Below, piece by piece: positions 1 through 6,767 of a stretch of 6,852 bases of DNA. The stretch comes from Bacteroidota bacterium. GTDB lineage: Bacteria > Bacteroidota > Bacteroidia > Flavobacteriales > Flavobacteriaceae. How positions within the stretch are numbered: position 1 is the stretch's first letter; every line of letters begins with the position of its first letter. The translations under genes were made by a program, and so were the position numbers. Where the stretch lies: NCBI GenBank assembly GCA_021793535.1, contig JAJYSO010000091.1:1-6852 (forward strand). Direction: 5' to 3'. Under the pieces are notes generated by a model. That model worked only from the letters and a program-made list of their open reading frames with translations, ran no database searches and was not told the origin of the DNA.

Positions 1-7
1 TTCCGAT

Positions 8-1237
8 CTATTTTGCAGCTTCTTCTTCGTGTTGCAACTGTCTGTGGATATTGTATAAAGTACGGATAGTACCCAAGTCTTGGTCGTCAATTTCGTAAGC
101 TTTTTCCAAGTATGGGATAGCATCTTCCAACAATTTATTTCGCTCTTCTTGAAGCTTGTCGTACTTTTCTGAGTCTTCTTTTGACATTCCCAGTTCATTC
201 ATCTCTGCTACGATTTCCTCTTGTTTCTTAAGCAGGATGTTAGCAAGACCGCTATAAGCTTCTTTTTCGTTTGCGTCCTTTTCAATGGCCTTTTTATAGT
301 AGTCTTCAGCTTTGTCGAAATCTTCGTTTTCCACGGCGGAGTGCCCGAGGATTCTATAGTATTCTCCAGCGTTGTCTGGATCTTTGTCTACCAAATCCCC
401 GATAATTTCAACAAATTTTTCTTTGTTGCCCATTTCCAAATAGACTTGAGCTTCAGCCTTGTCTATATCGGTATCACCTGGATTGGCCTCTTTTGCTTGT
501 TCGATGGCTTCAATTGCTTTTTCCTTATCCCCTTTGTTTAGGTATAAAACAGCTAATTGTTTAATCAAATCCCCGTCTTTTCGTTCGTCTCGTTCATCGG
601 TAGGATCTGTATATTGTCCTGTTTTGACCATCATATCCCGTTGCTTCTCATCAGGAAAAGCTTGTTTTTCGCCAGATTCCTTTTCTACAGCCATGTATTG
701 CATGGCATCACCTCTGTATCCCATATCCAACAATTCTTTATGGAGTCTGATGGCTTCATCATCGTCTTTAGCGTTGAAAGCGTTTCCAGCTGCGGCAAAA
801 AGGTAGATGGTATCTTTAGGAGACAATTTATAAGCCGCTTCCATTTTTTTATAAGCGTCTCGATAATCTTGGTTGTTTTGGCTCTCAATACCACTGTTCA
901 ATAGCAATTCGAGTAATTCTTGTTTCTTGGGAGCAGCATCCGCATTCCCCAATTCATCTGCCTTTTTATAGCTATCAGCAGCTTTTACCAAACCTTCAAC
1001 ATCAGCATTATCTTTACTTTGCTCATAGTAAGAGTCTGCCTCAGCCATATAATAGCGGGATTGCCATCTGTCGTTTAATGAAGACAAATCTTCACTCTGG
1101 ACATCTTCCAGAAAACTTCTGGCTTCATCGAAGTTTCCATTCTTAACCGCCTTTTCGGCGTCTTTGATCTCATTTTTCTGCGCGAATACCGAAGCTCCAA
1201 TCGCCAGTAATAAGATGGATAGAAATTTGATTTTCAT
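8..1237 (-). CDS. Exported tetratricopeptide-repeat protein downstream of gyrA
   Basis: Specific function unknown; TPR solenoids usually hold protein partners. From the chosen ATG the product is 409 aa. It opens with a good Sec signal peptide (MKIK, then hydrophobic LSILLLAIGASVFA, likely cut after Ala19 of VFA before QKNE), so the mature, Lys/Glu/Asp-rich protein should be periplasmic or surface-facing. There is no lipobox cysteine. Helical TPR-like pairs lie at about 114-172. Clearer TPRs lie at about 223-256 (LNKGDKEKAIEAIEQAKEANP), 257-290 and 291-324 (FDKAEDYYKKAIEKD). A last TPR at about 325-390 is split by a charged helical insert. The reading frame extends upstream to a GTG at 1270 and an ATG at 1246. 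I chose 1237 because it gives the most typical signal peptide; 1246 (412 aa) is nearly as likely. Neither start has a Shine-Dalgarno. The stop is TAG at 8-10. The gene follows gyrA by 35 nt and is probably co-transcribed with it. Confidence 0.85.
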   Translation of the reverse strand: MKIKFLSILLLAIGASVFAQKNEIKDAEKAVKNGNFDEARSFLEDVQSEDLSSLNDRWQSRYYMAEADSYYEQSKDNADVEGLVKAADSYKKADELGNADAAPKKQELLELLLNSGIESQNNQDYRDAYKKMEAAYKLSPKDTIYLFAAAGNAFNAKDDDEAIRLHKELLDMGYRGDAMQYMAVEKESGEKQAFPDEKQRDMMVKTGQYTDPTDERDERKDGDLIKQLAVLYLNKGDKEKAIEAIEQAKEANPGDTDIDKAEAQVYLEMGNKEKFVEIIGDLVDKDPDNAGEYYRILGHSAVENEDFDKAEDYYKKAIEKDANEKEAYSGLANILLKKQEEIVAEMNELGMSKEDSEKYDKLQEERNKLLEDAIPYLEKAYEIDDQDLGTIRTLYNIHRQLQHEEEAAK

Positions 1238-1272
1238 AATATTCATTTTAGATAGGTTAATAAAATTCACGT

Positions 1273-3789
1273 TTATTCTTCTTCCGAAGTATCTTCTACA
1301 ATAGTTGTACCATTTTCGAGCTGCAGATTTTCTTCCTCTTCGTCTTCCTCTACGACAATACGAGCTACAGCCGCAATAGAGTCGTCCTCTCTAAGGTTGA
1401 TCAATCTTACTCCTTGTGTGGCTCTCCCCATTACGCGGAGATTTTCAACGGCGATGCGAATGGCGATACCCGATTTGTTGATAATCATCAAATCGTTGTC
1501 GTCTGTCACACTTTTTATGGCTACTAGCTCTCCAGTTTTTGAAGTTATGTTTAAGGTTTTTACACCTTTTCCTCCACGATTGGTTACGGTGTATTCTTCT
1601 AGGTTAGTTCTTTTTCCGTAGCCGTTTTCAGAAACGACCAGAATGTCAGCTTCAGGGTTGTTAATGGCGACCATCCCGACCACTTCATCCTTATCACTGC
1701 TCAATCGGATTCCGCGTACTCCGGAAGCCGTTCGTCCCATTGGCCTGGTTTTATTCTCCTCGAAGCGGATAGCTTTTCCACTCTTGGTTGCCAGCATCAC
1801 ATCACTGTCGCCCGTTGTTAATTTTGCAGAAAGGAGCTCGTCCCCCTCTCGTATTCCGATGGCACGGATTCCGTTTGATCGCGGACGTGAATATTGTTCC
1901 AATGGTGTTTTTTTCACTTGTCCTTTTTTGGTGGCCATAATTACATAATGACTATTGATATAATCTTCGTCATTTAAATCTTGGGTACAAATAAAGGCTT
2001 TGATGTTGTCATCCCTGTCGATATTGATCAAGTTCTGAATCGCCCGCCCTTTGGATGTTTTACTTCCTTCAGGAATTTCGTATACCCGCATCCAATAACA
2101 CTGTCCTTTTTCTGTAAAAAAGATCATGTATTGATGATTTGTTCCTACAAATAAATACTCCAGGAAATCTTCGCTTCGCGTAGTTGACGCTTTGGACCCA
2201 ACTCCTCCCCTGCGTTGTTTTCTATACTCTGTCAAGGGGGTACGTTTGATGTACCCTGCATGGGAAATGGAGATGATCACCTGTTCGTCAGGAATCATAT
2301 CTTCTATACTCAATTCTCCCCCTGCATAATCAATTTCTGATCGTCGTGTGTCACCAAAGTTTGCTTTTACTTCCTTTAGTTCTTCTTTGATGATCTCCAT
2401 TCTTCGTTCCCGGCTGGCCAGTATTTCTTTGAGATCTTTGATGGTCTCCATCAATTCCTCATATTCAGCTCTGAGCTTATCTTGTTCCAATCCTGTCAAT
2501 TGGCGCAAGCGCATTTCCACGATGGCCTTGGCCTGAATCTCGGAAAGCTCAAATCGATCCATTAATTTAGTGCGGGCTTCATCCGCATCTTTGGAGGCCC
2601 TGATTAATGCAATAACTTCGTCAATATTGTCAGAAGCAATAATTAGGCCTTCTAGAATATGGGCGCGCTCTTCGGCTTTCTTCAACTCAAATTCCGTACG
2701 CCTGACCACGACATCGTGTCGATGATCCACAAAATGATGAATCAGGTCTTTCAGGTTGAGTTGTTCTGGTCTACCGTTGACAAGAGCAATATTATTAACA
2801 CTAAAAGAAGATTGTAACGCAGTGTATTTATAAAGCGTATTTAGAACAATATTGGGGATGGCATCTCGCTTTAACTGATATACGATCCGCATTCCTTTCC
2901 GGTCTGACTCATCTCGAATCAGAGAGATGCCCTCAATTTTTTTATCATTGACCATATCGGCAGTCTTTTTGATCATGTCTGCCTTATTGACTTGATATGG
3001 AATTTCTGAGACGATAATACATTCTCGGCCATTGACTTCTTCAAAATGTGCTTTGGCACGAACGATGATTCGACCACGACCTGTTTTAAAAGCCTCTTTT
3101 ACCCCTTCATACCCATAGATTGTTCCTCCAGTGGGGAAGTCTGGAGCCTTGATGTGTTCAATCAGCTGGTCAATTGTTATTTCAGGATTATCGATATAGG
3201 CAATGGTTCCGTCCACAACCTCTGCTAGGTTATGCGGAGCCATATTGGTGGCCATTCCTACTGCGATACCACTAGCGCCATTTACCAATAAGTTAGGGAT
3301 ACGCGTGGGCAGCACAACAGGTTCTTCGATCGTATCGTCAAAGTTGAGTTGGTGGTCTACCGTTTCTTTCTCGATATCCGTAAGCATAGCCTCGCTGATT
3401 TTTTGCATACGTGCCTCCGTATATCGCATAGCTGCTGGACTATCTCCATCTACGGATCCAAAGTTTCCTTGACCATCTACCATAAGGTAACGCATACTCC
3501 ATTCCTGAGCCATACGAACCATGGTGTAGTAGACAGAGGTATCTCCATGAGGGTGGTACTTTCCCAAAACTTCTCCTACAATACGGGCGGATTTTTTATG
3601 GGGTCGATTGGATGCCAGCCCCAATTCGTGCATTCCAAAAAGTACCCTTCGATGGACCGGTTTCAATCCATCTCGGACATCTGGCAACGCACGTGACACA
3701 ATGACAGACATTGAGTAGTCAATGTAGGCTGTCTTCATTTCATCCTCAATATTGATAGGAATTAGTTTTTCGCCTTCATCCAAAGCCAT
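1273..3789 (-). CDS. gyrA: DNA gyrase subunit A
   Basis: Cytoplasmic type IIA topoisomerase subunit. As A2B2 with GyrB it cuts and rejoins DNA to introduce negative supercoils using ATP. The 838-aa length is normal. The N-terminus (EGEKLIPINIEDEMK, DYSMSVIVSRALPDVRDG) is the standard start of the winged-helix/tower region. The catalytic Arg122-Tyr123 lie in AAMRYTEAR. The quinolone-resistance region (about residues 68-107) reads HGDTSVYYTMVRMAQ. The coiled-coil region runs to about 490. The C-terminal DNA-wrapping beta-pinwheel (about 500-810) shows six repeats, with the GyrA box QRRGGVG at 525-531, which separates it from ParC, and MGRTASGVRGI at 684-694. A Glu-rich acidic tail ends the protein (813-838). 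The start is a plain ATG with an AT-rich leader and no Shine-Dalgarno, as is usual in Bacteroidota. It is divergent from clpC and just upstream of the TPR gene. Odd point: Tyr88 sits where most relatives have Asp (E. coli 87). Confidence 0.98.
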   Translation of the reverse strand: MALDEGEKLIPINIEDEMKTAYIDYSMSVIVSRALPDVRDGLKPVHRRVLFGMHELGLASNRPHKKSARIVGEVLGKYHPHGDTSVYYTMVRMAQEWSMRYLMVDGQGNFGSVDGDSPAAMRYTEARMQKISEAMLTDIEKETVDHQLNFDDTIEEPVVLPTRIPNLLVNGASGIAVGMATNMAPHNLAEVVDGTIAYIDNPEITIDQLIEHIKAPDFPTGGTIYGYEGVKEAFKTGRGRIIVRAKAHFEEVNGRECIIVSEIPYQVNKADMIKKTADMVNDKKIEGISLIRDESDRKGMRIVYQLKRDAIPNIVLNTLYKYTALQSSFSVNNIALVNGRPEQLNLKDLIHHFVDHRHDVVVRRTEFELKKAEERAHILEGLIIASDNIDEVIALIRASKDADEARTKLMDRFELSEIQAKAIVEMRLRQLTGLEQDKLRAEYEELMETIKDLKEILASRERRMEIIKEELKEVKANFGDTRRSEIDYAGGELSIEDMIPDEQVIISISHAGYIKRTPLTEYRKQRRGGVGSKASTTRSEDFLEYLFVGTNHQYMIFFTEKGQCYWMRVYEIPEGSKTSKGRAIQNLINIDRDDNIKAFICTQDLNDEDYINSHYVIMATKKGQVKKTPLEQYSRPRSNGIRAIGIREGDELLSAKLTTGDSDVMLATKSGKAIRFEENKTRPMGRTASGVRGIRLSSDKDEVVGMVAINNPEADILVVSENGYGKRTNLEEYTVTNRGGKGVKTLNITSKTGELVAIKSVTDDNDLMIINKSGIAIRIAVENLRVMGRATQGVRLINLREDDSIAAVARIVVEEDEEEENLQLENGTTIVEDTSEEE

Positions 3790-3832
3790 ATATTTACTTA
3801 TTTGTTAAATTTAAGTTTGCGGAGCAATTTAG

Positions 3833-3856
3833 CTATTTTATCAGTGATATAAATAG
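3833..3856. repeat. Imperfect palindrome between gyrA and clpC
   Basis: CTATTTTATC (3833-3842) and GATATAAATAG (3846-3856) form a 10-bp inverted repeat around a 3-nt centre (AGT), with one extra T at 3850. It lies 44-67 nt upstream of the gyrA ATG, so in gyrA mRNA it could be a weak AU-rich hairpin; in DNA it could be an operator. It is not a terminator: the stem is AT-rich and there is no T-run after it. No clear gyrA promoter could be picked in this stretch, so its position relative to the gyrA start site is unknown. Confidence 0.5.
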
Positions 3857-3863
3857 GATTAAG

Positions 3864-3884
3864 AACAATTTATTAACAATTTAT
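3864..3884. repeat. Tandem direct repeat AACAATTTAT, 11-bp period
   Basis: AACAATTTAT occurs exactly at 3864-3873 and again at 3875-3884, one base apart, giving an 11-bp period close to one DNA helical turn. It sits about 30-70 bp upstream of the predicted clpC promoter elements. It could be a pair of same-face protein binding sites or simply an AT-rich upstream element. Read on the minus strand it gives two TAAATTGTT words, which partly resemble a -7 element for gyrA. Confidence 0.4.
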
Positions 3885-3910
3885 CCCGCGGCTGTCGTTG
3901 ATAAGTTTCG

Positions 3911-3942
3911 TAATTTTGTTCTTATAAAAAGAGCTAAATTTG
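3911..3942 (+). promoter_or_regulatory. Likely clpC promoter (Bacteroidota type)
   Basis: TAAATTTG at 3935-3942 fits the Bacteroidota housekeeping -7 consensus TAnnTTTG exactly, and TTTG at 3915-3918 could be the -33 element (16-nt gap, slightly short). A second exact match, TAATTTTG at 3911-3918, overlaps that -33 element; its nearest TTG (3898-3900) is too close to serve as -33. Start sites would fall near 3947 or 3923, giving a leader of about 75-100 nt. This is consensus matching only; AT-rich DNA produces such words by chance. Confidence 0.45.
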
Positions 3943-4007
3943 TTCATGAGGCAAGGAATTTGAATCGGGGCATAATTTTTGAGTAAAATTAATCAGTTTA
4001 ACCCAAT

Positions 4008-4013
4008 AAGGAG
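4008..4013 (+). promoter_or_regulatory. Strong Shine-Dalgarno of clpC
   Basis: AAGGAG at 4008-4013 ends 8 nt before the clpC ATG at 4022, which is ideal spacing and fixes the start codon. This is unusual here: Bacteroidota ribosomes generally sequester the anti-Shine-Dalgarno end of 16S rRNA, and the gyrA and TPR genes in this window have no such motif. Confidence 0.7.
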
Positions 4014-4021
4014 AAAATAGA

Positions 4022-6577
4022 ATGGATGATAATTTTTCACCAAGAGTTAAAGATGTGATTACCTACAGTAAAGAAGAAGCTTTACGACTCGGTCACGACT
4101 TTATTGGTACAGAGCATCTGATGCTGGGTATCTTGCGTGATGGAGAAGGAAAAGCTATACATATATTGGATGCATTGAATGTGGATTTGGACTATCTGCG
4201 CCGTAAGGTTGAAATTTTGACACCGGCCAACCCCGATATGCACCTTTCTAACGAAAAGAAGAACCTTCATTTAACAAGGCAAGCTGAACGGGCTTTAAAA
4301 ACAACTTTTTTGGAAGCCAAATTATTTCACAGCTCCTCTATCAATACTGCACACTTACTCTTGTGTATTTTACGGAACCAAAACGATCCGACAACAAAAT
4401 TGCTTAATCGAATGCATATAGACTATGATTCGATCAAAAATGAATTTAAAAGTATGATTACACAAGAAGATGATTTCATGAGGGACCCGATGGCAGAGCT
4501 ACCTTCTTCGGATGAAGCCTCGGATGATAAACAAGGCCGACACAACCCCTTTAAAACCGGTGACGGCAATACGGGCAATAAATCCAATAAAAAGTCTAAA
4601 ACTCCTGTTTTGGACAACTTCGGAAGGGATTTAACGGCACTTGCGGCAGAGGATAAACTGGATCCGGTTGTCGGCCGTGAAAAAGAAATCGAACGCGTTT
4701 CTCAGATTTTAAGCAGGCGTAAGAAGAATAACCCTATCTTGATCGGGGAACCTGGAGTGGGAAAAAGTGCTATTGCAGAAGGCTTAGCCTTGCGCATTAT
4801 ACAACACAAAGTTTCCAGGATTCTATTTGACAAGCGAGTGGTTACTTTAGACCTGGCCAGTTTAGTTGCTGGAACCAAGTATAGAGGTCAGTTTGAGGAG
4901 CGCATGAAAGCTGTGATGAATGAATTGGAGAAGAATGATGACATCATTCTTTTTATTGATGAGATTCATACCATTGTGGGCGCCGGTGGCGCTACTGGAA
5001 GTTTGGATGCCAGTAATATGTTCAAGCCGGCGTTAGCCCGAGGAGAGCTACAATGTATTGGGGCCACAACTATGGATGAGTATCGTCAGCATATAGAAAA
5101 AGATGGAGCGCTGGAGCGTCGATTTCAGAAAGTAGTGATCGAACCGACTTCTGTGGAAGAGACCATTACCATTCTGAATAACATTAAAGATAAGTATGAA
5201 GAGCACCATAATGTACAGTATACGGATGCAGCGATTGAAGCTTGTGTGAAGTTGACCAACCGATACATGGCGGACCGATTCTTGCCCGATAAAGCTATTG
5301 ATGCGCTTGACGAAGCCGGTTCCCGTGTCCACATTACCAATATAGAGGTTCCCAAACGCGTTCTAGAGTTGGAAAAACAATTGGAAGAGGTGCGCGAAAC
5401 CAAAAATTCTGTTGTTAAAAAGCAGAAATATGAGGAAGCTGCAAAACTACGAGACGATGAGAAGAAGTTGATCGAAGAACTGGAAGTAGCAACAGCACAA
5501 TGGGAGGAGGAATCTAAAGAGCATAAAGAAATCGTGGACGAGACGCATGTGGAAGATGTGGTTTCCATGATGACTGGAATTCCGGTCAATCGAATTGCCA
5601 AAACCGAGAAGAATAAGCTTGCCGAACTGGATAAACTTATTCGAAAAAACGTAATTGGTCAGGACCAAGCCATCGAAAAAGTGGTCAAGGCAATTCAGCG
5701 TAATCGAACTGGGCTGAAGGACCCCAATAAACCGATAGGTTCCTTTATCTTTTTGGGACAAACCGGCGTGGGAAAAACACAATTAGCCAAAGTTCTCTCC
5801 CGTGAACTTTTTGATAGTGAGGATGCGTTGATTCGTGTAGACATGAGTGAATTTATGGAGAAATTTTCGGTTTCCCGTTTAATTGGAGCGCCTCCGGGAT
5901 ACGTGGGTTATGAGGAAGGAGGAGAATTAACCGAACGCGTGCGTAAAAGACCTTATGCAGTTGTTCTGCTGGATGAGATTGAGAAAGCGCATTCAGATGT
6001 ATTCAATACGTTATTGCAAGTCATGGATGACGGCTACATAACAGATAGTTTGGGCAGAAAGATTGATTTTAGAAATACAATTCTGATTATGACTTCCAAC
6101 ATTGGCGCACGAAAGTTACAAGATTTTGGTTTGGGAGTCGGATTTGGAACCCAGGCCAGAAAAAGTCAAGCCGATACGGAAATGCGGGCAATTTTGGAAA
6201 GCTCTCTAAAGAAAACCTTTGCTCCTGAATTTTTGAACCGAATTGATGATGTAGTCATCTTCAATGCACTGGAACGAGAAGATATTGATAAGATTATTGA
6301 AATTGAGTTGGGCAAACTCTATGCTCGGGTTCGGGATATGGGATATGCTTTGGAAATGACCGAAAAGGCTAAAGGTTTTATTGCCGATAAAGGCTTTGAT
6401 CAGCAATACGGAGCCCGACCTTTGAAGCGGGCAATCCAAAAGTATGTAGAAGATGAACTGGCCCAGAAGATAGTCAACTCTCAAGTTGAGGAGGGCGATA
6501 GAATTCGGATGGATTTAAACCCCGAAAAGGATGGCTTAAGCATAGAAATCGATAAACCCGAAACTTCAGCTAAGTAA
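4022..6577 (+). CDS. clpC: ClpC-type AAA+ unfoldase, ATPase subunit of the Clp protease
   Basis: Hexameric cytoplasmic unfoldase that threads damaged or tagged proteins into ClpP. The protein has 851 aa. Two Clp-N repeats (about 1-145) are followed by a long charged linker (about 146-195). AAA+ ring 1 has Walker A GEPGVGKS at 242-249, pore loop Tyr287 in GTKYRGQ, Walker B Asp313-Glu314, and arginines 366-367 in ALERRFQ. A short coiled-coil middle segment with a UVR-like motif (KKQKYEEAAKLRDDE, 466-480) indicates ClpC rather than ClpB, whose middle domain is much longer. Ring 2 has Walker A GQTGVGKT at 579-586, pore loop GAPPGYVGY at 622-630, Walker B Asp651-Glu652, and sensor-2 GARPLKR at 797-803. 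VGF at 706-708 matches the ClpP-docking tripeptide, so a protease partner is expected. All key residues are present. No ctsR, mcsA or mcsB lies beside it and I saw no CtsR or CIRCE operator. It has its own promoter region, Shine-Dalgarno and terminator, so it is probably monocistronic. Confidence 0.97.
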   Translation: MDDNFSPRVKDVITYSKEEALRLGHDFIGTEHLMLGILRDGEGKAIHILDALNVDLDYLRRKVEILTPANPDMHLSNEKKNLHLTRQAERALKTTFLEAKLFHSSSINTAHLLLCILRNQNDPTTKLLNRMHIDYDSIKNEFKSMITQEDDFMRDPMAELPSSDEASDDKQGRHNPFKTGDGNTGNKSNKKSKTPVLDNFGRDLTALAAEDKLDPVVGREKEIERVSQILSRRKKNNPILIGEPGVGKSAIAEGLALRIIQHKVSRILFDKRVVTLDLASLVAGTKYRGQFEERMKAVMNELEKNDDIILFIDEIHTIVGAGGATGSLDASNMFKPALARGELQCIGATTMDEYRQHIEKDGALERRFQKVVIEPTSVEETITILNNIKDKYEEHHNVQYTDAAIEACVKLTNRYMADRFLPDKAIDALDEAGSRVHITNIEVPKRVLELEKQLEEVRETKNSVVKKQKYEEAAKLRDDEKKLIEELEVATAQWEEESKEHKEIVDETHVEDVVSMMTGIPVNRIAKTEKNKLAELDKLIRKNVIGQDQAIEKVVKAIQRNRTGLKDPNKPIGSFIFLGQTGVGKTQLAKVLSRELFDSEDALIRVDMSEFMEKFSVSRLIGAPPGYVGYEEGGELTERVRKRPYAVVLLDEIEKAHSDVFNTLLQVMDDGYITDSLGRKIDFRNTILIMTSNIGARKLQDFGLGVGFGTQARKSQADTEMRAILESSLKKTFAPEFLNRIDDVVIFNALEREDIDKIIEIELGKLYARVRDMGYALEMTEKAKGFIADKGFDQQYGARPLKRAIQKYVEDELAQKIVNSQVEEGDRIRMDLNPEKDGLSIEIDKPETSAK

Positions 6578-6600
6578 AATAGTTATCATCTTTATATAGA

Positions 6601-6627
6601 GCCCTGCTTAATAAGTAGGGCTTTTTT
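6601..6627 (+). terminator. Intrinsic terminator of clpC
   Basis: GCCCTGCT (6601-6608) pairs with AGTAGGGC (6614-6621), with one G-U pair and a 5-nt loop, followed by six T at 6622-6627. It starts 23 nt after the clpC stop codon. This is a textbook Rho-independent terminator for the plus strand. Confidence 0.93.
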
Positions 6628-6649
6628 GATGGACTACATACCTATATAA

Positions 6650-6663
6650 GTCTCCCCGACTCC
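6650..6663 (+). other. tRNA-3'-end-like fragment, possible attachment site
   Basis: GTCTCCCCGACTCC looks like the acceptor end of a tRNA of the CGGGGAG...CTCCCCG-A kind (proline-type acceptor, A as discriminator). There is no T-loop, anticodon arm or other tRNA part upstream, so it is not a functional tRNA. Integrative elements often leave a copy of a tRNA 3' end at their far boundary, and GGGACTA-type repeats follow closely. The match is only about 14 bp and made from memory, so chance is a real alternative. Confidence 0.25.
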
Positions 6664-6673
6664 ATAATAAACA

Positions 6674-6701
6674 CTGATTATCAATACACTACAATAATCA
6701 G
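6674..6701. repeat. Inverted repeat CTGATTAT / ATAATCAG
   Basis: A perfect 8-bp inverted repeat (6674-6681 and 6694-6701) around a 12-nt spacer. It has no T-run after it and lies only 5 nt before the large hairpin at 6707-6741. It could be a protein site or the first hairpin of a small structured RNA; nothing identifies which. Confidence 0.5.
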
Positions 6702-6736
6702 GGACTAAAACGGGGACTATATAAAATATGGTCCCC
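6701..6736. repeat. GGGACTA word repeated, with an inverted copy
   Basis: GGGACTA occurs at 6701-6707 and again at 6713-6719 (within GGGGACTA), and the inverse word TGGTCCCC at 6729-6736. The second and third copies form the stem of the hairpin at 6707-6741; the first lies outside it. Such same-sense and opposite-sense copies could be recombinase arm-type sites, or the outside copy may be coincidental. Confidence 0.3.
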
Positions 6737-6743
6737 GTTTTTT
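6707..6743 (+). terminator. Strong second terminator-like hairpin
   Basis: AAAACGGGGAC (6707-6717) pairs perfectly with GTCCCCGTTTT (6731-6741). The pairing continues inward through TATAT/ATATG (one G-U) to an AAA loop, giving a stem of about 16 bp, and the T-run extends to 6743. The shape is a strong plus-strand terminator. With A's on the 5' side it may also work on the minus strand (four T), serving a gene that converges on clpC. It is odd because clpC already has a terminator about 100 bp earlier, and no plus-strand gene lies between. Confidence 0.75.
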
Positions 6744-6767
6744 CTTTTTGTTTCCATCATTTATTTT

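Noticed and set aside
221..904. Several plus-strand open frames of 106-115 codons opposite the TPR gene
   Set aside because: They are Phe/Ser/Val-rich translations typical of the reverse of Lys/Glu/Asp-rich coding DNA, and they overlap one another.
1238..1270. Upstream GTG start for the TPR gene, 2 nt after the gyrA stop
   Set aside because: It adds MNFINLSKMNI before the natural signal peptide start, has no ribosome binding site, and two ATG codons follow closely (1246, 1237).
3790..4021. CtsR or CIRCE (HrcA) operator for clpC
   Set aside because: No GGTCAAA-type tandem heptamers and no TTAGCACTC/GAGTGCTAA inverted repeat are present.
5125..5601. 158-codon open frame on the minus strand inside clpC
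   Set aside because: It is antisense to the conserved clpC coding sequence, Ser-rich low-complexity, has no recognisable domain, and is explained by codon usage of the real gene.
6628..6664. A full tRNA gene after clpC
   Set aside because: Only the acceptor-like end is seen; there is no T-loop (GTTCGAAtc), anticodon stem or matching 5' acceptor strand upstream.
6698..6760. 20-codon minus-strand frame (MMETKRKNGDHIL...) across the strong hairpin
   Set aside because: Too short, and its sequence is dictated by the hairpin stem; no independent support.
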